In this document: positions 41,014 through 49,275 of the stretch, piece after piece | Layout of the letters: each line of letters starts with the position of its first letter | How positions within the stretch are numbered: position 1 is the stretch's first letter | Assembly (NCBI RefSeq): GCF_006335015.1 | Contig: NZ_VDGT01000011.1 | Span: 124,001-188,000, forward strand | Source: Streptomyces sedi | Lineage (GTDB): Bacteria > Actinomycetota > Actinomycetes > Streptomycetales > Streptomycetaceae | DNA: 64,000 nt | Direction: 5' to 3' | The notes under the pieces: generated by a model | What the model was told of the DNA's origin: nothing | The model's database searches: none | The model's input: the letters and a program-made list of their open reading frames with translations, nothing else | Translations under genes and position numbers: made by a program

Positions 41014-42705
41014 GTGGCCCTGCGCGGCATCACCAAACGCTTCCCCGGCGTGGTCGCCAACCACGACATCGACATCACCGTCCGGCGCGGCACCGTGCAC
41101 GCCCTGGTCGGGGAGAACGGCGCCGGCAAGTCCACCCTGATGAAGATCCTCTACGGGATGCAGCGCCCCGACGAGGGCACCATCGCCATCGACGGGGAGC
41201 AGGTCTCGTTCAAGGGCCCGGCCGAGGCCATCGCGCGCGGGATCGGCATGGTGCACCAGCACTTCATGCTGGCGGACAACCTGACCGTGTTGGAGAACGT
41301 GGTGCTCGGCGCCGAGAAGGCGCACGGCATCGGCGCGCGCGCCCGGCGCAGGATCGCCGAGCTCTCCGACACCTACGGGCTGAACGTCCGCCCCGACGCG
41401 CTCGTCGAGGACATCGGCGTCGCCGACCGGCAGCGCGTGGAGATCCTCAAGGTCCTCTACCGGGGCGCCCGCACCCTGATCCTGGACGAGCCGACGGCCG
41501 TGCTGGTGCCGCAGGAGGTGGACGCGCTCTTCCACAACCTGCGGGGGCTGACCGCCGAGGGGCTGACGGTGCTGTTCATCTCGCACAAGCTGGGCGAGGT
41601 GCTCTCCGTCGCCGACGCGATCACCGTGATCCGGCGCGGCACCACGGTGGGCAGCGTGCTGCCGGCCGAGACGGACCCGAAGCGGCTGGCCGAGCTGATG
41701 GTCGGCAGTGAGCTGCCGACGCCGGCCACCAGGGAGTCCACGGTCACCGACGAGCCGATGCTCACGGTCTCCGGGCTGCATCTGTCGGGCACCGACTCGG
41801 ACGGGCTGCGCCGCGAGGTGCTGGCCGACATCGACTTCACCATCCACCGCGGCGAGGTCATGGGCATCGCCGGCGTGGAGGGCAACGGCCAGGCCGAGCT
41901 GGTCGAGGCCGTGATGGGCATCCGCACCCCGGACGGCGGGTCGGTGACGCTGGACGGCGAGGAGATCTCCACCGCCTCGACCCGGCGCCGCCGCGAGGCG
42001 GGCATCGGCTACGTTCCCGAGGACCGGCACCGGCACGCGTTGCTGCTGGACGCGCCGCTCTGGGAGAACCGGATGCTGGGCCATGTCACGGAGCCCCCCA
42101 ACTCGCGGGGCCCGTGGCTGACCGGCGGTCAGGCCAGGGCCGACACCCGGCGCATCGTCGAGGAGTACGACGTGCGGACCCCGGGCATCGAGGTCACGGC
42201 CGGTTCGCTCTCCGGCGGCAACCAGCAGAAGCTGATCGTGGGCCGCGAGATGAGCCACCAGCCGAAGGTGCTGATCGCCGCGCACCCCACCCGGGGCGTG
42301 GACGTCGGCGCGCAGGCGCAGATCTGGGACGAGATCCGCCGCGCCCGGCACGAGGGCCTGGCGGTGCTGCTGATCTCCGCCGACCTGGACGAGCTGATCG
42401 GCCTCTCCGACAGCCTGCGCGTGATGTACCGGGGCCGGCTGGTCGCGGACGCCGATCCGGCGACCATCACCCCCGAGGAGCTGGGCACCGCGATGACGGG
42501 AACGGCCAGCGGCCATCTCACCGCCGAGGGCGCGGAGACGGCGGAGCCCGCCGAGCCCGCCGATGCGGCCGAACCCGCCGAGCCCGCCGACTCCTCCGGG
42601 GCCGCCGAAGGCTCGGGAGCGGTCGCCGAGACCACCGAGAACGACACCCCGGCCGACGGTTCCGGGACCCCCGACGGGAACGACGCCGAGGGAGGTGCCC
42701 GGTGA
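41014..42705 (+). CDS. Nucleoside ABC transporter ATPase (two fused NBDs)
   Basis: This 563-residue ATPase of the simple-sugar/nucleoside group has two nucleotide-binding halves. NBD1 has Walker A GENGAGKST (33-41) and Walker B ILDEPTAVL. NBD2 has a degenerate Walker A (GVEGNGQAEL) and signature LSGGNQQKLIVGRE, the usual asymmetry of this group. The last 60 residues are an odd Glu/Ala/Pro tail (AEPAEPADAAEPAEPADSS). GTG 41014 is the first in-frame canonical start. However, GAGGAGAG at about 40936-40944 sits in front of ATC 40951, which would add 21 plausible residues. The stop overlaps the permease start by 4 bases. Confidence 0.92.
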   Translation: MALRGITKRFPGVVANHDIDITVRRGTVHALVGENGAGKSTLMKILYGMQRPDEGTIAIDGEQVSFKGPAEAIARGIGMVHQHFMLADNLTVLENVVLGAEKAHGIGARARRRIAELSDTYGLNVRPDALVEDIGVADRQRVEILKVLYRGARTLILDEPTAVLVPQEVDALFHNLRGLTAEGLTVLFISHKLGEVLSVADAITVIRRGTTVGSVLPAETDPKRLAELMVGSELPTPATRESTVTDEPMLTVSGLHLSGTDSDGLRREVLADIDFTIHRGEVMGIAGVEGNGQAELVEAVMGIRTPDGGSVTLDGEEISTASTRRRREAGIGYVPEDRHRHALLLDAPLWENRMLGHVTEPPNSRGPWLTGGQARADTRRIVEEYDVRTPGIEVTAGSLSGGNQQKLIVGREMSHQPKVLIAAHPTRGVDVGAQAQIWDEIRRARHEGLAVLLISADLDELIGLSDSLRVMYRGRLVADADPATITPEELGTAMTGTASGHLTAEGAETAEPAEPADAAEPAEPADSSGAAEGSGAVAETTENDTPADGSGTPDGNDAEGGAR

Positions 42706-43829
42706 AGGCGGGCGGCTTTCTGACCGAGGAGCGCCGCGAGAAGCTGGTGCTGGGCGGTGCCGCGCCACTGCTGGCGCTGGTCACCGCGATGGCCATCACC
42801 TCGCTGGTGATGCTGTTGACGGGCGACAACCCGTTCACCGCCTTCTCCGTGATGCTCGACTTCGGCATCAAGAGCGACAGCCAGGTCTGGATCCTCAACA
42901 AGGCGATCCCGTACTACCTGTCGGCGGTGGCCGTGGCCATCGGCTTCCGGATGAACCTCTTCAACATCGGGGTCGACGGGCAGTACCGGGTCGCCGCGTT
43001 CTTCGCCGCCGTGGTCGGCGGGGCGCTGAGCCTGCCGGGCTTCGTGCAGATCCCGGTGATCCTGCTCGTCGCGATGGTCTGCGGCGGCATCTGGGCCGGC
43101 ATCGCCGGCTACCTCAAGGCGACCAGGGGCGTCAGCGAGGTGATCACCACCATCATGCTGAACTTCATCGCCGGCTCGCTGATCGCCTACTTCCTGAAGG
43201 AGGGGCGGCTCGCCGAGCGCGAGGGCAACATCGTGCACACCCCGGACATCCCGGGGTCGAGCCACTTCTTCGAGTTCGCCACCAGCGTCCAGCCGATCCA
43301 CGGCACGGTGCTGCTCGCGCTGCTGATCGGCGTGGCCTACTGGTTCGTGCTCAGCCGCACCCGCTTCGGCTTCGACCTGCGGGCCGTGGGCCGCTCCGAG
43401 TCGGCGGCCGAGGCCAGCGGCGTGAGCGTGACCCGCACCGTGGTCACCGCGATGCTGCTGTCCGGCGCGGTCGCCGGCCTGGTGGGTATGCCCACGCTGC
43501 TCAACGAGTCGGGCAACTACGGCAACGACTTCCCCGAGGGCCTCGGCTTCACCGGCATCGCCATCGCGCTGCTGGGCCGCAACCACGCGATCGGCATGGG
43601 CTTCGCCGCGCTGCTGTGGGCGTTCCTGGAGAGGACCGGCACACAGCTGGAGTTCGAGGGCTTCGACCAGGAGATCGTCGGCGTGATGCAGGGCATCATC
43701 GTGCTCTCCGTGGTCGTCGCCTACGAGCTGGTCCGCCGCTGGGGCGTCCGCCGCCAGCAGCGTCTGGTCGGCGAGAAGCTCGCCCGGGCCCGCAAGAGCG
43801 ACAACGACCAGGCGGAGGTGTCCGCGTGA
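42702..43829 (+). CDS. Nucleoside ABC transporter permease 1
   Basis: This 375-residue permease of the BPD_transp_2 family has about ten helices: PLLALVTAMAITSLVMLLTG, YYLSAVAVAIGFRMNLFNIGVDGQYRVAAFFAAVVGG, ILLVAMVCGGIWAGIAGYLKATRGVSEVITTIMLNFIAGSLIAYFL and more. FRMNLFNIGVDGQ and KATRGVSEVITTIMLNFIA are the conserved signatures. It starts at GTG 42702, inside the ATPase stop, and is coupled to the second permease by a 4-base overlap. Confidence 0.93.
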   Translation: MKAGGFLTEERREKLVLGGAAPLLALVTAMAITSLVMLLTGDNPFTAFSVMLDFGIKSDSQVWILNKAIPYYLSAVAVAIGFRMNLFNIGVDGQYRVAAFFAAVVGGALSLPGFVQIPVILLVAMVCGGIWAGIAGYLKATRGVSEVITTIMLNFIAGSLIAYFLKEGRLAEREGNIVHTPDIPGSSHFFEFATSVQPIHGTVLLALLIGVAYWFVLSRTRFGFDLRAVGRSESAAEASGVSVTRTVVTAMLLSGAVAGLVGMPTLLNESGNYGNDFPEGLGFTGIAIALLGRNHAIGMGFAALLWAFLERTGTQLEFEGFDQEIVGVMQGIIVLSVVVAYELVRRWGVRRQQRLVGEKLARARKSDNDQAEVSA

Positions 43830-45109
43830 CCGCCCTGACCACCCTCGCCGAACGGTTCCGCCCGGGTGCCCCGGGCCAGGGGCGGCGCGGCCTGACCTAC
43901 CCGAAGGCGCTGCTGCTGGTCGCCGGCGCGCTCTTCCTGCTCTCGGTGGTCCGCATGATCACCGACGAGAACAGCCTCACCGCGACCGACCAGTGGGTCT
44001 CCGCGATGACCTTCGCCGTGCCGATCGGCCTCGCCGGCCTCGGCGGGCTCTGGGCGGAACGCGCGGGCGTGATCAACATCGGCCTTGAGGGCATGATGAT
44101 GCTCGGCCTCTTCGCCGCCGGCTGGATCGGCTGGCAGCACGGGCCGTGGGCGGCCGTCGCCGCCGGCATCGTGGGCGGCGCGCTGGGCGGTCTTGTGCAC
44201 GCGCTGGCCACCGTCACCTTCGGCGTCGACCACATCGTCTCCGGTGTGGCGATCAACATCCTGGCGCTGGGCGTCGTGCAGTTCCTCGCCAAGCAGTGGT
44301 TCGGCAACGAGGGCAGCGCCGCCGCCGACGCCGGGGGCAACGACAAGCAGTCCCCGCCGATGGACCGCATCGAACCGTTCAGCGTGCCGGGGCTCTCCGA
44401 CTGGCTGGGCGACCTGGCGGGGCAGCGGTGGTTCCTGATCTCGGACGCGGCGGGCGTGCTGCGCGCGCTGGTGCACAACGTGTCCTGGCTGACGGTCGTG
44501 GCCGTGCTGCTCTTCGTCGGCACCTATCTGCTGCTGTGGCGCACCTCGTTCGGCCTGCGGCTGCGTTCCTGCGGCGAGAACCCGCAGGCCACCGAGTCGC
44601 TCGGGGTCAACGTCTACCTCTACAAGTACGTGGCGCTGATCGTGTCCGGCGCGCTGGCGGGGCTGGGCGGCGCCTATCTCGCGGTGCTGATCCGGATGTA
44701 CCAGGACGGGCAGACCGGCGGGCGCGGCTACCTCGGCCTGGCCACCATGATCTTCGGCAACTGGCGCCCGGGGGGCGTCGCCGCCGGCGCCGGCCTCTTC
44801 GGCTTCATGGACGCGCTCCAGACCCGGGGCGGCGGCGCGGTGGTCCACGCGACGCTGCTGCTCTTCGCCCTGGTGCTGCTCGGCCTCGCGGTCTGGCAGT
44901 ACCTCAGGGGCCGCCGGGTGGTGGCGGCGGCGCTGGCCGGCACGGCCGTGCTGCTGTGGGCCTGGTACCAGGCCACCGACACCATGCCGCTGGAACTGGT
45001 CACCGCCAGCCCCTATCTGACGACCCTGCTGGTGCTGACGCTCTTCGCGCAGCGATTGCGCACGCCACGGGCGGTCGGCAAACCGTATCGACGAGGACAG
45101 GACAGTTGA
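43826..45109 (+). CDS. Nucleoside ABC transporter permease 2
   Basis: This is the second BPD_transp_2 permease, 427 residues, pairing with the previous one to form the channel. AERAGVINIGLEGMMMLGLFAAGWIG and VDHIVSGVAINILALG are typical. A long periplasmic stretch (QWFGNEGSAAADAGGNDKQSPPMDRIEPF) is longer than in most relatives, and the C-terminus carries extra helices (AALAGTAVLLWAWYQ, YLTTLLVLTLFAQRL). GTG 43826 overlaps the previous stop, and its own stop overlaps the cdd start (TTGA). Confidence 0.92.
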   Translation: MTALTTLAERFRPGAPGQGRRGLTYPKALLLVAGALFLLSVVRMITDENSLTATDQWVSAMTFAVPIGLAGLGGLWAERAGVINIGLEGMMMLGLFAAGWIGWQHGPWAAVAAGIVGGALGGLVHALATVTFGVDHIVSGVAINILALGVVQFLAKQWFGNEGSAAADAGGNDKQSPPMDRIEPFSVPGLSDWLGDLAGQRWFLISDAAGVLRALVHNVSWLTVVAVLLFVGTYLLLWRTSFGLRLRSCGENPQATESLGVNVYLYKYVALIVSGALAGLGGAYLAVLIRMYQDGQTGGRGYLGLATMIFGNWRPGGVAAGAGLFGFMDALQTRGGGAVVHATLLLFALVLLGLAVWQYLRGRRVVAAALAGTAVLLWAWYQATDTMPLELVTASPYLTTLLVLTLFAQRLRTPRAVGKPYRRGQDS

Positions 45110-45516
45110 CGACCGCATCCACGCCCGACTGGGCGGCGCTGCGCGCGGCGGCCCGGGACGCGATGTCCCGGGCCTACGCCCCCTACTCGAAGTACCCGGT
45201 GGGCGCCGCCGCCCTGGTCGACGACGGCAGGACCGTGGTCGGCTGCAACGTGGAGAACGCCTCCTACGGCCTGGGCCTGTGCGCCGAGTGCGGGCTGGTC
45301 TCCGCGCTGCACGCCTCGGGCGGCGGGCGGCTGACCCACTTCACCTGCTGCGACGGCGCGGGGGAGCTGATCACCCCGTGCGGGCGCTGCCGTCAGCTGC
45401 TGATGGAGCACGGCGGCCCGACGCTGCTGGTCGACCTGCCGGAAGGGCCCCGGCCGCTGGGCGAACTGCTGCCGCTGGCCTGGGACTTCGACGACCGGGC
45501 CGAGCGCACCTCCTGA
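45106..45516 (+). CDS. cdd: Cytidine deaminase
   Basis: It deaminates cytidine and deoxycytidine in pyrimidine salvage. The 136-residue, tetrameric-type enzyme has zinc ligands C59 and the CAE motif (LGLCAECGLV, Glu61 catalytic) and PCGRCRQLL (Cys92, Cys95). YAPYSKYPVGAAALVDDGRTVVGCNVENASYG is standard. I start at TTG 45106, with GAGGACAGG just before it. That overlaps the permease stop by four bases, so it is part of the transporter operon. Confidence 0.95.
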   Translation: MTTASTPDWAALRAAARDAMSRAYAPYSKYPVGAAALVDDGRTVVGCNVENASYGLGLCAECGLVSALHASGGGRLTHFTCCDGAGELITPCGRCRQLLMEHGGPTLLVDLPEGPRPLGELLPLAWDFDDRAERTS

Positions 45517-45564
45517 CCCCTCAACCGTTCACCCATCCCTCACGAGCACGGACGCGCACCTGAC

Positions 45565-46854
45565 ATGGACGTCATCTCGATCATCCGCACCAAACGCGAC
45601 GGCGGGGCGCTCAGCGACGCCCAGATCGACTGGGCGGTGGCCGCCTACACCTCGGGGGAGGTCGCCGACGAGCAGATGTCGGCGCTGGCCATGGCCATCC
45701 TGCTGAACGGGATGGAACGCCGCGAGATCGCCCGCTGGACGGCGGCGATGATCGCTTCGGGGGAGCGGATGGACTTCGGTTCGCTCGCCCGCCCCACCGC
45801 CGACAAGCACTCGACGGGCGGCGTCGGCGACAAGATCACGCTGCCGCTGGCGCCGCTGGTCGCCGCCTGCGGCGCGGCCGTGCCCCAGCTCTCGGGGCGC
45901 GGGCTCGGCCACACCGGCGGCACCCTCGACAAGCTGGAGTCCATCCCCGGCTGGCGGGCCTCCCTGGACAACGCCGAGATGCTGCGGGTCCTCGACGAGG
46001 TGGGCGCCGTGATCTGCGCGGCGGGCGACGGGCTGGCGCCGGCCGACCGGAAGCTGTACGCGCTGCGGGACGTCACGGGCACCGTGGAGTCGCTGCCGCT
46101 GATCGCCTCCTCGATCATGTCGAAGAAGATCGCCGAGGGCACCGGCTCGCTGGTGCTCGACGTCAAGGTCGGCTCGGGCGCCTTCATGAAGACCCTCGAC
46201 GACGCGCGGGCGCTGGCCGAGACCATGGTGGGTCTCGGCACCGACCACGGGGTGCGGACGGTGGCGCTGCTGACCGACATGTCGACTCCGCTGGGACGCA
46301 CGGCGGGCAACGCGCTGGAGGTGCGCGAGTCCGTCGAGGTGCTGGCGGGCGGCGGGCCGCGTGACGTGGTGGACCTGACGCTGGCGCTGGCCAGGGAGAT
46401 GCTGGACGCGGCCGGGCTGCCGGACGCCGACCCGGCGCGGGCGCTGGCCGACGGCTCTGCGATGGACCACTGGCGGCGCATGATCGCCGCCCAGGGCGGT
46501 GACCCGGACGCGCCGCTGCCGGTGGCGCGCGAGCGCCACGTGGTGCCGGCGCCGGCGGGCGGGGTGCTGGCGAAGCTCGACGCCTACGCCGTCGGCCTGG
46601 CCGCCTGGCGGCTGGGCGCGGGCCGCGCCCGCAAGGAGGAGAGCGTGCAGGCGGCAGCCGGCATCGAACTCCACGCCAAGCCCGGCGAGTCGGTCGCCGA
46701 GGGCGCCCCGCTGCTGACCCTGCACACCGACACCCCCGAGCGGTTCGAGGCCGCGCTGGAGGCGCTGACCGGCGACGCGATCAGCGTCGTCCCCGCCGAG
46801 GAGGCCGCCGCGCTGGCGCCGCCGCCCCCCACCGTGCTGGACCGCGTCTCCTGA
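45565..46854 (+). CDS. deoA: Thymidine phosphorylase
   Basis: This 429-residue pyrimidine-nucleoside phosphorylase releases the base and (deoxy)ribose-1-phosphate. It has the phosphate-binding KHSTGGVGDK (81-90), LSGRGLGHTGGTLDKLESIPG, LIASSIMSKKIAEGTGSLVLDVKVGSGAFMK and a C-terminal beta domain (GVLAKLDAYAVGLAAWRLGAGRARKEESVQ). The start is ATG 45565, 48 bases after cdd. It works with the transporter and deaminase in nucleoside salvage. A 10-bp hairpin at 46877 ends the unit. Confidence 0.96.
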   Translation: MDVISIIRTKRDGGALSDAQIDWAVAAYTSGEVADEQMSALAMAILLNGMERREIARWTAAMIASGERMDFGSLARPTADKHSTGGVGDKITLPLAPLVAACGAAVPQLSGRGLGHTGGTLDKLESIPGWRASLDNAEMLRVLDEVGAVICAAGDGLAPADRKLYALRDVTGTVESLPLIASSIMSKKIAEGTGSLVLDVKVGSGAFMKTLDDARALAETMVGLGTDHGVRTVALLTDMSTPLGRTAGNALEVRESVEVLAGGGPRDVVDLTLALAREMLDAAGLPDADPARALADGSAMDHWRRMIAAQGGDPDAPLPVARERHVVPAPAGGVLAKLDAYAVGLAAWRLGAGRARKEESVQAAAGIELHAKPGESVAEGAPLLTLHTDTPERFEAALEALTGDAISVVPAEEAAALAPPPPTVLDRVS

Positions 46855-46876
46855 CCCGAAGCCCGTGGCGACGCCG

Positions 46877-46901
46877 CCGGCCGCGCCCCCCGCGCGGCCG
46901 G
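46877..46901 (+). terminator. Hairpin terminator after deoA
   Basis: CCGGCCGCGC (46877-46886) pairs perfectly with GCGCGGCCGG (46892-46901) over a five-C loop, 22 bases past the deoA stop. It faces the converging AhpD-like gene and may serve both. Confidence 0.72.
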
Positions 46902-46976
46902 TGACGCCCCGTCTGGCGTCGCGCTTCCGGAACGGCGTCCTGCCTGGCCGGTCAACGCCCGGCCGGACGCGCCCCC

Positions 46977-47450
46977 TCAGCCGAACTGCCCCGGCTGGTA
47001 GTCGCCGGCCGGCTGCCGCACGATCACGTTGAGCCTGTTGAACGCGGACATCACGGCGATCAGCGAGACGAGCGCCGTCAGCTCGTCCTCGGTGAAGTGA
47101 CGCGCCGCCTCCTCCCAGACGGCGTCGGGGACGCCGCCGGCCGCGTCCGCGATCCTGGTGCCCTCCTCGGCCAGCGCCAGCGCGGCGCGCTCCGCGTCGC
47201 TGAAGACCGTGGCCTCGCGCCAGACCGCGATCAGGTGCATCCGCGCGTCGCTCTCGCCGGCCGCCCCCGCCTCCTTGGTGTGCATGTCGACGCAGTAGCC
47301 GCAGCCGTTGATCTGACTGACCCGGATCTTCACCAACTCCTGGGTCACCGGGGAGAGTCCCGACTCGCCCACCGCCTGCGCCGCTCCGACCAGCTGCCGG
47401 ACCACCTTGCCGGCCAGCTTGCTCTCCTGGACGTTGATGCGTGCCTTCAT
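46977..47450 (-). CDS. AhpD-like carboxymuconolactone decarboxylase family protein
   Basis: This 157-residue all-alpha protein has the redox CxxC and nearby His of the AhpD family in GCGYCVDMHTKEA (CGYC, then DMH), after ELVKIRVSQING. Such proteins act in peroxide reduction or are general alkylhydroperoxidase-like enzymes. The end of the protein (VSLIAVMSAFNRLNVIVRQPAGDYQPG) is also typical. The start is ATG 47450, with AAGGAG 7 bases upstream. The same frame stays open for 2.2 kb beyond, antisense to mgtE, but that is not a gene. It converges on deoA. Confidence 0.88.
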   Translation of the reverse strand: MKARINVQESKLAGKVVRQLVGAAQAVGESGLSPVTQELVKIRVSQINGCGYCVDMHTKEAGAAGESDARMHLIAVWREATVFSDAERAALALAEEGTRIADAAGGVPDAVWEEAARHFTEDELTALVSLIAVMSAFNRLNVIVRQPAGDYQPGQFG

Positions 47451-47703
47451 CACGGGGCTCCTTCGCCGCTTCCGCACTGCCGTCGCTGTCGACGCCTTCA
47501 CTCTTATGACGCTGCGACCCACGAGGATGTGACGTCCCCCGCTGTGACCCACGTCTCGGGCTGTAGCACGCGCCCGACCGCGCGCCCCCTCAACGCCCGC
47601 GCGCCCCTCGACCACCCCGGCGCACGCCCGCGCCCGTTGAGCGGCGAGGACCCCGGCGCTTTGCCCAACCGTCGCGTGCGCGCCGTCCGGTATGCCGGAT
47701 TCC

Positions 47704-47915
47704 TTGGCATGATCGGCCGCTGTGGCTAGTACGCTTTGCGGTGGCACCGAAGGAACGAGACGGCGGGAGGTGATGCTGCGATGCGCAGTGAACCTCCCAG
47801 TCATCCACCGCGCCACGCTCTTCGACCCAGGTAGCGAGTCCGCCTGGGGCGCCGGGCGTGTGCGCGCACACCGGATGTCCGTGGCCGCCCTTCGCCCCCA
47901 GGGGGTTCCCCCGTC
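47704..47915 (+). promoter_or_regulatory. mgtE promoter and folded leader of about 175 nt
   Basis: TTGGCA (47704-47709) and TAGTAC (47727-47732) are 17 bases apart, so transcription should begin near 47740. The leader holds a strong two-part hairpin: GGGAGGT (47765-47771) with ACCTCCC (47792-47798), and CTGCG/CGCAG inside. CCCAGG/CCTGGG (47826-47848) and the perfect palindrome GTGTGCGCGCACAC (47858-47871) follow. It does not match the M-box pattern I know. A short frame through it (from 47722, or ATG 47773) could be a leader peptide. The rest of the gap (47451-47700) holds nothing I can name. Confidence 0.55.
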
Positions 47916-49241
47916 ATGACGCACCTCCCCATGCTCCTCGACGAGCAGGATCTGGCCGGTGCCCTGGAGTGGTTGGAGACCCAGCCGCCCTACGCCATCG
48001 CGGACGAGATCGCCCGCATGGACGCCGTGCAGTCGGTCGTCACCTTCCGCCTGCTCGACAAGGACCGCGCCCTTGAGGTCTTCGAGGAGCTGGACCCCGT
48101 CGACCAGCAGGAGATCCTCCAGGGCCTGCGCGACCAGGCGTTCCGCGACCTGGTCGAGCACATGGACCCCGACGACCGGGCCCGGATGCTCAACGAGGCG
48201 CCCGCCAAGGTCGCCAAGCGCGTCCTCGCCGGACTCAGCGCCCACGAACGGCAGATGACCGCCGCGCTCCTCGGCTACCCGGAGGGCTCGGTCGGGCGTT
48301 TCATGACGCCCGAGACGGTCGCGCTGCAACAGGACCTGACGGTCGGCCAGGCCCTGGAGGTCGTGCGCCGCAGGGGCGGGAACGCCGAGACCATCTACAC
48401 CCTCCCCGTCGTCGACAGGGGCCGCCGGCTGACCGGCATCGTCGAGCTGCGGGAGCTGGTCCTCAGCGAGCCGGGCGCCATGGTGCACGACCTGGTCGTC
48501 ACCGAGCCGCCCATGGCCAGGGCCACCGAGCTGGCCGAGGACGCCGCCCGGCTGATGCGTGAGACCAACGTCCTCGACCTGCCGGTCGTCGACAGCGAGG
48601 ACCGGCTCGTCGGCCTCCTCACCAGCGACGACGCCTTCGAGGTCATCGAGGCGGCGGACACCGAGGACGTCGCACGCCAGGCCGGCTCCGAGCCGCTGGA
48701 ACGCCACTACATGTCGGCCAGCGTCTTCCGGCTCTCCCGCATCCGCATGATGTGGCTGATGCTGCTGCTGGTCGCGGCCACCCTCACCGTCTCCGTGACC
48801 CGCCTCTACGAGGGCGAGCTGGAGGAGGTCACCCAACTCGCGCTTTTCGTCCCCCTGTTGATCGGCACGGGCGGCAACGCCGGAGCCCAGGCCGCCACGG
48901 CTGCCGTCCGCGCGCTGGCCGTCGGCGAGGTCCGCACCTCCGACCTGCTGCGGGTGATCTGGCGCGAGTGCCGCACCGGGCTGCTGCTCGGCGCGATGCT
49001 CGCGGTCGTCGGCTTCCTCGTCGGCACGTTCTTCGTCGCCGCCGACATCGCGGCCGTCGTCGGCCTCACCCTCGTCGTCATCTGCGCCTGGGCCTCCACC
49101 GTCGGCGGCATGATGCCGCTGCTGGCCAAGAAGCTCCGCATCGACCCGGCCGTGGTCTCGGCCCCCATGGTCACCACCCTGGTCGACGCCACCGGGCTGG
49201 TGATCTACTTCAGCACGGCCAAGGTGATCCTGGGGATCTGA
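47916..49241 (+). CDS. mgtE: Magnesium transporter MgtE
   Basis: This 441-residue inner-membrane Mg2+ channel has an N-terminal helical domain (about 5-130, DPVDQQEILQGLRDQAFRDLVEHMDPDDRARMLNEAPA), a pair of CBS domains (about 135-260, SVGRFMTPETVALQQDLTVGQALEVVRRR; VVDSEDRLVGLLTSDDAFEVIE), a plug helix and five transmembrane helices. The pore-lining PLLIGTGGNAGAQAATAAVRALAVGEV is diagnostic. The start is ATG 47916. The structured leader upstream may provide Mg2+ or RNA-based control, but no known riboswitch is recognisable. Confidence 0.95.
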   Translation: MTHLPMLLDEQDLAGALEWLETQPPYAIADEIARMDAVQSVVTFRLLDKDRALEVFEELDPVDQQEILQGLRDQAFRDLVEHMDPDDRARMLNEAPAKVAKRVLAGLSAHERQMTAALLGYPEGSVGRFMTPETVALQQDLTVGQALEVVRRRGGNAETIYTLPVVDRGRRLTGIVELRELVLSEPGAMVHDLVVTEPPMARATELAEDAARLMRETNVLDLPVVDSEDRLVGLLTSDDAFEVIEAADTEDVARQAGSEPLERHYMSASVFRLSRIRMMWLMLLLVAATLTVSVTRLYEGELEEVTQLALFVPLLIGTGGNAGAQAATAAVRALAVGEVRTSDLLRVIWRECRTGLLLGAMLAVVGFLVGTFFVAADIAAVVGLTLVVICAWASTVGGMMPLLAKKLRIDPAVVSAPMVTTLVDATGLVIYFSTAKVILGI

Positions 49242-49275
49242 GCGCCGCCCCGCGAACGATGAGGAGAACGCCGCG

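Noticed and set aside
40867..42768. 633-codon minus-strand frame opposite the ABC ATPase
   Set aside because: Shadow of the real ATPase; no motif, and composition typical of antisense frames.
47740..47915. M-box (ykoK) magnesium riboswitch before mgtE
   Set aside because: The conserved GGTGAGGCTCCT and ACAGGCCACTGCC core is not present; only generic hairpins are seen.
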